From: a bacterium
GTDB taxonomy: Bacteria; Patescibacteriota; Minisyncoccia; UBA6257
Length of the DNA: 5,487 nucleotides
Assembly (NCBI GenBank): GCA_030673525.1
Contig: DAOVIY010000040.1
Span: 1-5,487, forward strand
Direction: 5' to 3'
Shown: one piece after another, positions 1 through 5,487 of the stretch
Layout of the letters: the number at the start of each line of letters is the position of its first letter
Numbering within the stretch: position 1 is the stretch's first letter
Program-made: the position numbers and the translations under genes
The notes under the pieces: generated by a model
Database searches by the model: none
Told to the model about the DNA's origin: nothing
Seen by the model: only the letters and a program-made list of their open reading frames with translations

Positions 1-33
1 AGGCATTATGCTAAAGATGGTTTGATCAAGTAA
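1..33 (+). CDS. C-terminal end of a probable ABC transporter ATP-binding protein (partial)
   Basis: Only the last ten codons and the TAA stop are in the window. They read RHYAKDGLIK, which resembles the usual C-terminus of LolD/MacB-type ABC ATPases, where the chain ends shortly after a 'hxxxDGxI' strand. The stop lies 4 nt before the start of a MacB-like permease that has no ATPase domain of its own, so an ATPase partner is expected exactly here. The other two plus-strand frames stop within the first 25 bases and show nothing recognisable. The identification rests on a ten-residue tail plus context. The Walker A, signature and Walker B motifs lie outside the window and cannot be checked. Confidence 0.55.
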   Translation, partial: RHYAKDGLIK

Positions 34-37
34 AATT

Positions 38-1291
38 ATGAAATTTAGTAATTCTTTCAAAACCGCAATAACAGGATTAAAAACGAATAAAACACGTTCC
101 TTTTTAACTATTTTGGGAATTGTAATTGGGATAGCATCAGTTATTTTAATGATGTCATTAGGTGATGGAGCCCAGAATTTAATTTTAGGACAGATTATGT
201 CAATGGGGGCTAACAATGTTTTTGTTGAACCAGGTGCTTTTGCAGGCGGAGGTGATATGACACAACAAATGATGGAGGGAATGGAAATTAAAACACTAAC
301 CATTGAAGACATGGAAGCAATTGAAAAAGATCCATTAGTAGAAATGGTTGCTCCAATAGTTGTTAGTGTGAGTAGGGTAATTTATAAAAACAATGATGAA
401 AAGATTACCTTTTATGGTACTACTCCAGCATATAATAAAATAACTGATGTCCAAACTGTATTAGGATCTAATTTTACTGATTTTGATGTTCAGAGTATGT
501 CAAAGGTGGTTGTTTTAGGATATAAAATAAAAGAAGATTTGTTTGAGAATGAAAATCCTATAGGTAAGATTATTAGAATTAAAAAAACCAATTTTAGAGT
601 AATTGGTGTTATGGAGGAACAAGGAACGCAGATGTTTCAAAACCTTGACGAATATATATATATTCCAATCACTAGTGCTCAAAGATTTTTATTAGGCATT
701 AATCACGTACAATCTTCTGTAGTTAAAATAGTTAATCAGGATAAGATTGATGAAGCTGTAGAAGGTATTCGTTTAATGTTAAGGGAGAGGCATAATATAT
801 ATAATCCAGAAGGGGATTTATCTAAAGATGATTTTAAGGTGGTGAGCGGAAAAGAAACTGCTGCAATTATGAATACAGTAACAAGCATCCTTACATTACT
901 TTTATCTTCTATAGCTGCTATTGCTTTAATAGTTGGCGGGGTTGGAATTATGAATATTATGTTAGTTTCAGTGGTTGAAAGAACGAGGGAAATTGGTTTA
1001 AGAAAAGCAGTTGGCGCTCGTAAAAAAGATATTCTTTATCAATTTTTAATTGAAGCAATTGTTCTAACTGGTTTGGGTGGAATATTAGGAATTTTATTAG
1101 GAGCTATTTTTTCTTATCTTGTGAGCATTGTTTTAACAATGGTTCTAGGAATAGAATGGAAATTTATTCTTTCTCTAAGTTCTATAATTTTAGCTTTTGG
1201 AGTGGCTACAGGTATTGGTCTTATTTTCGGAATTTATCCTGCTCGCAAAGCAGCAAAATTAAGCCCAATTGATGCTTTAAGATACCAATAA
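38..1291 (+). CDS. MacB/FtsX-family ABC transporter permease
   Basis: A 417-aa inner-membrane permease of the MacB class. These mechanotransmission proteins work with a separate cytoplasmic ATPase to export or extract substrates such as lipoproteins, peptides or drugs; the substrate here is unknown. The order is typical: a cytoplasmic N-terminus ending in NKTRSFLTILGIVIGIASV, TM1 (about residues 21-43), a periplasmic-type domain (about 45-275), then TM2 (281-310), TM3 (334-370) and TM4 (376-400). Family hallmarks are GGVGIMNIMLVSVVERTREI (300-319) followed by GLRKAVGAR, and the C-terminal YPARKAAKLSPIDALRYQ (400-417). The length fits stand-alone MacB-like permeases of about 400 aa; E. coli MacB, by contrast, carries a fused ATPase. 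The ATG at 38 follows the preceding stop by 4 nt, has no clear Shine-Dalgarno sequence and starts exactly where family members start. Translational coupling to the upstream ATPase is likely. Confidence 0.93.
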   Translation: MKFSNSFKTAITGLKTNKTRSFLTILGIVIGIASVILMMSLGDGAQNLILGQIMSMGANNVFVEPGAFAGGGDMTQQMMEGMEIKTLTIEDMEAIEKDPLVEMVAPIVVSVSRVIYKNNDEKITFYGTTPAYNKITDVQTVLGSNFTDFDVQSMSKVVVLGYKIKEDLFENENPIGKIIRIKKTNFRVIGVMEEQGTQMFQNLDEYIYIPITSAQRFLLGINHVQSSVVKIVNQDKIDEAVEGIRLMLRERHNIYNPEGDLSKDDFKVVSGKETAAIMNTVTSILTLLLSSIAAIALIVGGVGIMNIMLVSVVERTREIGLRKAVGARKKDILYQFLIEAIVLTGLGGILGILLGAIFSYLVSIVLTMVLGIEWKFILSLSSIILAFGVATGIGLIFGIYPARKAAKLSPIDALRYQ

Positions 1292-1292
1292 A

Positions 1293-2618
1293 TTACAGAG
1301 ATACTTTTGTTATGCCTGTATCGGAAAGATAAAAGATATAATTTATTGAAGGATCGTAAAAAAAGTTATTATTTTTTACATTACTGGCAATAGGCCAAGT
1401 TTTATTATTTTTAAGCGCGTAGATTTTAAGTAAATTATCATTTAAAAATAGAAGGTAGTCGTTGTTAAGGAACCAGGTAACTGGAACATCAGAATAAAGT
1501 TCTTCAGAAGACTTAATTTCGTTTTCTGGATTATAGATTTTAATTTTATCCTTTGAATATAATAATATTTCTTTTTCGTTTAAAGAAAAAATGCCATCAA
1601 TAACATTTTCACCAATTAATTTTGGCAGATTTTCAAATCTCTTCAAGTAATAAGCTTTTTTTGATCCCTCAATAATTAAAAAGTTGTTTTCACCTTTTTC
1701 TTTTTTAATTTTAGCTTTTTCTAAATCTTCAAGAGAAAAACTATATAAAGATGTTTCTATTTCTTTTTTTGTTTCCAAAGAAATTTTAGTAAAGACTCCA
1801 TTTTCTCTTATAAAATAGATATGATCGTTATTGAATAGAAAATGAGAACTTTTACCTTCATATATTTTTTCTATAGATTCTGTAAGGAAATTAAGAAGAT
1901 AAATTGTATCAGTGGTTTTAACGATTATATCGCCATCATTTTTTGGATTTGGATAGAAAATAGCCTGGTTTATGATCAGAGAAGTTTGTTTTTCTTTTAA
2001 TCCTGCCTGATCCAACACTTCTTTAAACGAGGTATTTAAAGAAATGCTATTTTTAATAAGGCTTTTTGGTAAAAATACAATTTCCCAATTGTTTTTTCCT
2101 GAATGAATGAGAATCCTTTTCGGAGAAAAAATAACATCATATGGCAAAGAAGTGGTTTTATGAAAGTATTCTTTTTGTTTTGTGCTTCTATCAAAAATAT
2201 ACCAATCATAATTAGAAGATTTTTCTATGAAAAGAATGCGATTAGTGTCTGGACTTAAATAGAAACGTTCGATTTTTTTATTCGTTATAATTCTTTCTTC
2301 AGACCAATTATTAGGAAATAGATAAATATAATCAAGATTAGTTGTTTTGTTGCTTTCAATTTTTACTTTATCCTCCAAAAGTGAATAATCTGGGCAAGAA
2401 AAAAATATAGAATGTTCGCCAGGATGTAATCTGATTCTAAAAATACCTTGTTTATTCTGATAAGTTTTATTATTAATTTTTAGAGTAGCTTCAGCAGGAT
2501 AAACTCGGGCCTCCAAAATTCCTTGGGACTCTGAATATTTTTGGAAGAAACGAAAACCAAAAGATATTCCAATTCCTAGAAAAAAAATAATTATTAATAT
2601 CTTTAATAATTTGATCAT
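1293..2618 (-). CDS. Membrane-anchored PEGA-domain protein with propeller-like C-terminal region
   Basis: A 441-aa protein of unknown function. It starts with a short basic tip and one hydrophobic helix (MIKLLKILIIIFFLGIGISF), an uncleaved anchor or signal with no lipobox cysteine. Residues about 35-100 look like a PEGA domain: ARVYPAEATLKINNKTYQ, then IRLHPGEHSIFFSCPDY with the family's PGEH core. PEGA domains are small beta-sandwiches found on surface proteins. The remainder (about 115-441) is beta-rich, with repeated units of a turn, a hydrophobic strand and a second strand, for example FYLSPDTNRILFIEK, GIFSLNEKEILLYSKDKIKI, WFLNNDYLLFLNDNLLKIYA and FFYDPSINYIFYLSDTGITK. This resembles a TolB/WD40-like propeller with seven or eight degenerate blades. 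The bulk of the protein should lie outside the membrane. The minus-strand ATG at 2616-2618 is the only start that keeps the anchor intact. An AAGGT lies 13 nt upstream of it, rather far for a ribosome-binding site. A role in cell-surface attachment or sensing is speculation. Confidence 0.85.
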   Translation of the reverse strand: MIKLLKILIIIFFLGIGISFGFRFFQKYSESQGILEARVYPAEATLKINNKTYQNKQGIFRIRLHPGEHSIFFSCPDYSLLEDKVKIESNKTTNLDYIYLFPNNWSEERIITNKKIERFYLSPDTNRILFIEKSSNYDWYIFDRSTKQKEYFHKTTSLPYDVIFSPKRILIHSGKNNWEIVFLPKSLIKNSISLNTSFKEVLDQAGLKEKQTSLIINQAIFYPNPKNDGDIIVKTTDTIYLLNFLTESIEKIYEGKSSHFLFNNDHIYFIRENGVFTKISLETKKEIETSLYSFSLEDLEKAKIKKEKGENNFLIIEGSKKAYYLKRFENLPKLIGENVIDGIFSLNEKEILLYSKDKIKIYNPENEIKSSEELYSDVPVTWFLNNDYLLFLNDNLLKIYALKNNKTWPIASNVKNNNFFYDPSINYIFYLSDTGITKVSL

Positions 2619-2662
2619 ATGAATATATTTTACCTTATTTTAGTTTAAATTGAAATGTACCA

Positions 2663-2691
2663 TTCCAATTCCAAAGAAAATATTATACAAT
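2663..2691 (+). promoter_or_regulatory. Weak candidate promoter for ftsW-murG
   Basis: A -10-like TACAAT (2686-2691, within TATACAAT) is preceded after 17 bp by TTCCAA (2663-2668), a poor -35 match with three of six bases. The predicted start near 2698 would leave a leader of only about 15 nt before ftsW. The element overlaps the minus-strand TATAAT, so the two divergent promoters, if real, could not easily be occupied together. ftsW must have a promoter upstream because the preceding gene is divergent, but this exact placement is tentative. Confidence 0.3.
2682..2687 (-). promoter_or_regulatory. Candidate -10 box for the PEGA-protein gene
   Basis: On the minus strand these bases read TATAAT, a perfect sigma-70-type -10 hexamer. 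It would start transcription near 2675 and leave a leader of about 57 nt before the ATG at 2618. No good TTGACA-like -35 box is visible at the usual spacing; the matching bases are an A/T run. In sequence this AT-rich a chance match is quite possible, but the position in the divergent intergenic region is right. Confidence 0.4.
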
Positions 2692-2693
2692 AA

Positions 2694-2702
2694 AAGAGTG
2701 AT
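2694..2702 (+). promoter_or_regulatory. Shine-Dalgarno-like site before ftsW
   Basis: AAGAGTGAT resembles the anti-SD complement AAGGAGGTGAT with gaps. It ends 7 nt before TTG (2710) and 10 nt before ATG (2713). The spacing slightly favours TTG and codon preference favours ATG; the two choices differ by one residue. It is the best ribosome-binding-site candidate among the four plus-strand starts in the window. Confidence 0.4.
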
Positions 2703-2712
2703 ATAAAAATTG

Positions 2713-3813
2713 ATGACTAAACCAAATAAACTTAACCGTTTACTCATTACTTTTAGTGTACTTCTTTTAGTGTTAGGTTTGATTGCTTTAATAAGCGCTT
2801 CCGCTGTAATTGGAGAACAAGAATACAGTGATGTTTATCATTTTGTTAAAAAACAATTATTTCTTGGAATATTTTTAGGATTAATTCTTGCTTGGATTGT
2901 TTCAAAAATAAATTATCATTCTTTAGCAAAGCTGTCCTTAATTTTATTAATCTCTAATATCTTTTTGCTGCTTTTATGTTTTATTCCAGCACTTCAACCA
3001 ATAGGTTCGCCAGCCAATAGATGGTTTAAAATCGCTTTTATAAATTTTCAACCCTCCGAATTTATAAAACTAACCTACATTCTTTTTCTTGCTAGTTTAT
3101 TAAGTCGTTTTTCATTAGATAAAAGGCGGAAAATACATATTACGCCTTTTATTGTTTTTGTATGTTCTTTAGCCATTATTGGTGCTATTATTATAAAGCA
3201 ACCAGCCACAGGTACTTTAATTGTTTTAGCTTTATCCAGTGTAATGGTTTGTATTGTTGCAGGTATGAGTGCAACTCAATTTTTGTCTTTAGCAGCAGTT
3301 GGAATTTCAGCTTTAGCTCTAATTATTAAAACAACTCCTTATCGACTTGGAAGAATTGCGTCTTTTTTATTACCAGAAAGCGATCCACTGGGTAGAGGCT
3401 ACCATATTATTCAATCTTTAATTGCTATTGGTTCTGGAGGATTACTTGGTATAGGGTTTGGAAGATCAATACAAAAATTTAATTATTTACCAGAGAGTCA
3501 TACCGATGCTATTTTTTCTATAATTGCCGAGGAATTTGGTTTTTTAGGATCTTTAATAATAATCATTCTTTTTATTCTCCTTATATCAATTGGGTTGAAA
3601 ATAGCCAAAAGAGCGCCAGACAGCTTAGGAAGATTTTTAGCAATAGGTTTAACTTGCAATATTGGTTTTCAGGTATTCATTAATATTGCAGCTATGTGCC
3701 AGTTGCTTCCTATGACAGGTATTCCTTTGCCGTTTATAAGTTATGGTGGTTCTTCTATGGTAGCAACTTTAATAAGTATTGGAATTTTAAGCAATATTGC
3801 AAAACAAACATAA
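2713..3813 (+). CDS. ftsW: FtsW, SEDS-family septal peptidoglycan glycosyltransferase
   Basis: A 366-aa polytopic membrane protein of the SEDS family (FtsW/RodA/SpoVE). It polymerises lipid II into glycan strands at the division septum with a class B penicillin-binding protein partner; older annotation calls it a lipid II flippase. About ten hydrophobic segments are visible. Conserved motifs, numbered from the ATG at 2713, are GSPANRW (98-104), FQPSEF (112-117), the block from GYHIIQSLIAIGSGG to YLPESHTDAIF, whose Asp265 matches the catalytic aspartate of RodA/FtsW, IIAEEFGFLG (270-279), and the C-terminal GIPLPFISYGGSS (336-348). The usual (E/Q)PDLGT motif reads QPATGT (163-168), so its acidic residue is absent. 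FtsW rather than RodA is chosen because murG follows directly, as in dcw clusters; sequence alone does not separate them firmly. An in-frame TTG at 2710 would add one residue. Confidence 0.93.
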   Translation: MTKPNKLNRLLITFSVLLLVLGLIALISASAVIGEQEYSDVYHFVKKQLFLGIFLGLILAWIVSKINYHSLAKLSLILLISNIFLLLLCFIPALQPIGSPANRWFKIAFINFQPSEFIKLTYILFLASLLSRFSLDKRRKIHITPFIVFVCSLAIIGAIIIKQPATGTLIVLALSSVMVCIVAGMSATQFLSLAAVGISALALIIKTTPYRLGRIASFLLPESDPLGRGYHIIQSLIAIGSGGLLGIGFGRSIQKFNYLPESHTDAIFSIIAEEFGFLGSLIIIILFILLISIGLKIAKRAPDSLGRFLAIGLTCNIGFQVFINIAAMCQLLPMTGIPLPFISYGGSSMVATLISIGILSNIAKQT

Positions 3814-3836
3814 TAATTAATTCAAAACTTAATAAT

Positions 3837-5036
3837 ATGGATCTTTCATTTTTAAAACCTAATTTTTCTTTTGATAAAATCGTACGTATGGTTTTTACTG
3901 GCGGTGGTTCTGGTGGGCATACTTTTCCTTTAATTGCTGTTTATAGAGAGCTTAAAAAAGTGGCTGAGACACAAAAAGTTTCTTTAGAAATTATATATAT
4001 AGGGCCTGATGATTTTACTCTTCCATACATTTTAAAAGAGCAGGGGATAAAGGTAAGAACAATTACAGCCGGAAAATTAATGGGCTCATTTAATCTTATT
4101 GAAAGTATTTTTGGATTTTTTAAAACTATAGGAGGTATTTTCCAATCTCTTTATTACGTTTATATTTTAATGCCTGATGTTATTTTTTCTAAAGGGGGAT
4201 ATGGTTCTTTTCCAGTAGTTTTTTGGGGGATTCTTTTTTTTATTCCCACTTATACACATGAAAGCGACGCTGTTCCTGGTTTAGTCAATCATATTGTAGG
4301 AAGATTTTGCCAAAAGGTTTTTATATCTTTTGATTACACAAAAAAATATTTTTCGTTTAAAAAAACATTACTAACAGGAAATCCTATACGATTAGATTTG
4401 TTTGATAAAACATTGGATAAAGAAAATACTAAAAGATTATTAAAATTAGATATAGAAAAGCCGGTTGTAACAATTATTGGTGGATCGCAAGGTTCTCGTC
4501 ATATCAATGATTTTATTTTAGATATTCTTCCAAAAATTATTAAAGATGTGGAAATAATCCATCAAACAGGTAAAACAAATTATAAAGAGGTAGCAAGAGA
4601 AGCTGACATTGTTTTTCAGGAAATCATAAAAGATAAGGAACAACAAAAATATTATCATTTTTTGCCATTTTTTGAAGAAACAACAATACCAAGCATCTTC
4701 TCTTTAAAAGAAATTTTTGTTGTTAGTGATTTAATCATAGCTCGCGCTGGAAGTGGTTTAATTTTTGAAATTGCCGCAAGCGGAAAGCCTTCAATTCTTA
4801 TACCTTTACCATGGGCAAGTCGTGGCCATCAAAAGAAAAACGCCTATGAGTATGCTAAAAATGGAGCAGCTATTGTGGTTGAAGAAGGTAATTTAAAACC
4901 GAATGTATTTTCAGATTTAATTCTTCAGATTGTTTCTGATAAAAAGAGGAATGAAAAAATGAGCCAAGCAGCTCTTCAGTTTACTAAACCACAAGCAGCT
5001 CATGATATAGCGCAACATCTACTTCAAAATATATAA
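3837..5036 (+). CDS. murG: MurG, lipid II-forming N-acetylglucosaminyltransferase
   Basis: A 399-aa GT28-family glycosyltransferase. It transfers GlcNAc from UDP-GlcNAc to undecaprenyl-pyrophosphoryl-MurNAc-pentapeptide (lipid I) on the cytoplasmic membrane face, making lipid II. The N-domain has the glycine loop FTGGGSGGHTFP (20-31, with His28), SKGGYGSFPVV (118-128) and THESDAVPGLVN (140-151). TGNPIR (180-185) leads into the C-domain, which has IIGGSQGSRHIN (213-224), HQTGK (242-246) and the UDP-GlcNAc site region from ARAGSG (302-307) through Glu311 to GKPSILIPLP and HQKKNA (331-336). The stretch between HQTGK and the RAGS motif is longer than in E. coli MurG. The ATG at 3837 lies 23 nt after ftsW; the reading frame is open further upstream but there only overlaps ftsW. 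ATG 3888 (MVFTGGG, 382 aa) is a real alternative start. Neither start has a visible Shine-Dalgarno site, so translation may depend on ftsW readthrough or coupling. Confidence 0.94.
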   Translation: MDLSFLKPNFSFDKIVRMVFTGGGSGGHTFPLIAVYRELKKVAETQKVSLEIIYIGPDDFTLPYILKEQGIKVRTITAGKLMGSFNLIESIFGFFKTIGGIFQSLYYVYILMPDVIFSKGGYGSFPVVFWGILFFIPTYTHESDAVPGLVNHIVGRFCQKVFISFDYTKKYFSFKKTLLTGNPIRLDLFDKTLDKENTKRLLKLDIEKPVVTIIGGSQGSRHINDFILDILPKIIKDVEIIHQTGKTNYKEVAREADIVFQEIIKDKEQQKYYHFLPFFEETTIPSIFSLKEIFVVSDLIIARAGSGLIFEIAASGKPSILIPLPWASRGHQKKNAYEYAKNGAAIVVEEGNLKPNVFSDLILQIVSDKKRNEKMSQAALQFTKPQAAHDIAQHLLQNI

Positions 5037-5051
5037 GGCATAGAATATACT
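5023..5051 (+). promoter_or_regulatory. Candidate promoter for gltX inside the murG 3' end
   Basis: TTCAAA (5023-5028, four of six matches to TTGACA) and TATACT (5046-5051, five of six to TATAAT) are separated by 17 bp, the ideal sigma-70 spacing. Transcription would begin near 5058, about 13 nt before the gltX ATG. The -35 box lies within the last codons of murG. There is no terminator-like hairpin between murG and gltX, so readthrough from ftsW-murG is equally possible. The AT-rich background makes chance matches common. Confidence 0.35.
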
Positions 5052-5070
5052 GTATGTTAAATACACATTT

Positions 5071-5487
5071 ATGAATGACCCTAAAATTCCACAATCATTA
5101 TTCGGGCCAAGAGTGAGATTAGCTCCCAGTCCTACTGGTTGGTTTCATATAGGAAATGCGCGGACAGCTCTGTTTAATTATTTATTTGCTCGTAAGGCAG
5201 GTGGAAAATTTATTTTAAGAATAGAAGACACTGATAAAGAGAGATCAAAGAAAAAATACGAAAACAATATACTTGAAGGATTAAAATCTTTGGGAATTGA
5301 ATGGGATGAAGGTCCTAATATAGGGGGGCCTTTTGGTCCTTATCGTCAAAGTGAAAGATTGGAAATTTATGAAAAATATCTTCGTCAATTATTAAAAGAA
5401 AAAAAAGCTTATTATTGTTTTTGTTCTCAAGAAGAAATTGAGGTGCAAAAAGAGGAAATGATTGCTCGCGGCGTTCCACCTAAATAT
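5071..5487 (+). CDS. gltX: Glutamyl-tRNA synthetase, N-terminal part (cut by window end)
   Basis: The first 139 codons of a class I aminoacyl-tRNA synthetase that charges tRNA with glutamate using ATP in the cytoplasm. The Rossmann-fold start is clear: VRLAPSPTGWFHIGNARTAL (15-34), whose HIGN (26-29) is the HIGH-type ATP-binding signature, then FILRIEDTDKERS (47-59) and PYRQSERLEIY (90-100), all strongly GluRS-like. CFC (116-118) matches the first two cysteines of the zinc site in E. coli-type GluRS; the remaining ligands and the KMSKS loop lie beyond the window. The full protein is usually about 460-500 aa. The ATG at 5071 is the only ATG before the in-frame TAG at 5041, giving a 14-residue lead before VRLAPSPTG. 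No Shine-Dalgarno site is visible. Whether the enzyme is discriminating or also charges tRNA-Gln cannot be told from this part. It follows murG by 34 nt. Confidence 0.95.
   Translation, partial: MNDPKIPQSLFGPRVRLAPSPTGWFHIGNARTALFNYLFARKAGGKFILRIEDTDKERSKKKYENNILEGLKSLGIEWDEGPNIGGPFGPYRQSERLEIYEKYLRQLLKEKKAYYCFCSQEEIEVQKEEMIARGVPPKY

Noticed and set aside
650..665. A perfect 16-bp palindrome of alternating A and T flanked by GA and TC
   Set aside because: It lies inside the permease coding sequence, where it encodes EYIYI. Alternating AT palindromes are expected by chance in sequence this AT-rich.
1294..1322. Small dyads (TACAG/CTGTA and GATAC/GTATC) near the convergent stops as a possible terminator
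   Set aside because: The stems are only 5 bp and AT-rich, they are mutually exclusive, and no clear T-run follows on either strand, so they do not make a convincing intrinsic terminator.
3696..3836. A 47-codon upstream extension of the murG reading frame
   Set aside because: It overlaps the 3' end of ftsW in another frame by more than 100 bases and encodes a Tyr/Trp/Phe-rich segment unlike any MurG N-terminus. The ftsW C-terminal motif PFISYGGSS explains the DNA there.
1..5487. Recoding of UGA, as in some CPR lineages
   Set aside because: All recognised proteins read through conserved motifs with no internal UGA, and conserved glycines and tryptophans use ordinary codons.
1..5487. CRISPR array, insertion sequence, tRNA or other structured RNA
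   Set aside because: No regularly spaced repeats, transposase motifs or tRNA-like cloverleaf arms were seen. The window is almost entirely coding, with the longest non-coding stretch under 100 bases.

Overview
The window is a strongly AT-rich bacterial segment with two complete envelope-synthesis genes, an ABC export permease, a membrane-anchored PEGA protein and the ends of two further genes. The MurG sequence style (HESDAVPG, SKGGYGS, RAGSG..FEIAASGKPSILIPLP), a PEGA protein with a propeller-like tail, poor Shine-Dalgarno sites and exclusive use of TAA among the five visible stops all suggest a Patescibacteria/CPR-type genome. This placement is inference from family resemblance; no rRNA or other marker is present. 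UGA reassignment is not indicated.

Layout: (1) Bases 1-1291, plus strand: the last ten codons of a probable ABC transporter ATPase, then after 4 nt a complete MacB/FtsX-type permease, probably one export operon. (2) Bases 1293-2618, minus strand: a 441-aa protein with an N-terminal membrane anchor, a PEGA domain and a long beta-rich tail that looks like a degenerate beta-propeller. It converges on the permease gene with one base between the stop codons. (3) Bases 2619-2712: a short divergent intergenic region holding promoter-like -10 boxes on both strands. (4) Bases 2713-5036, plus strand: ftsW then murG, 23 nt apart, a remnant of the dcw cell-division and cell-wall cluster. (5) Bases 5071-5487, plus strand: the first 139 codons of gltX (glutamyl-tRNA synthetase), cut by the window end.

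How the genes work together: MurG completes lipid II on the inner face of the membrane, and FtsW polymerises lipid II into septal glycan strands on the outer face, so these two adjacent genes encode consecutive steps of peptidoglycan synthesis. GltX is housekeeping translation and may be co-transcribed with them or have its own weak promoter. The permease/ATPase pair and the PEGA protein are envelope-associated but have no demonstrable link to peptidoglycan synthesis. I see no mobile element, CRISPR array, RNA gene or obviously new multi-gene system. The least understood item is the PEGA plus propeller-like protein.
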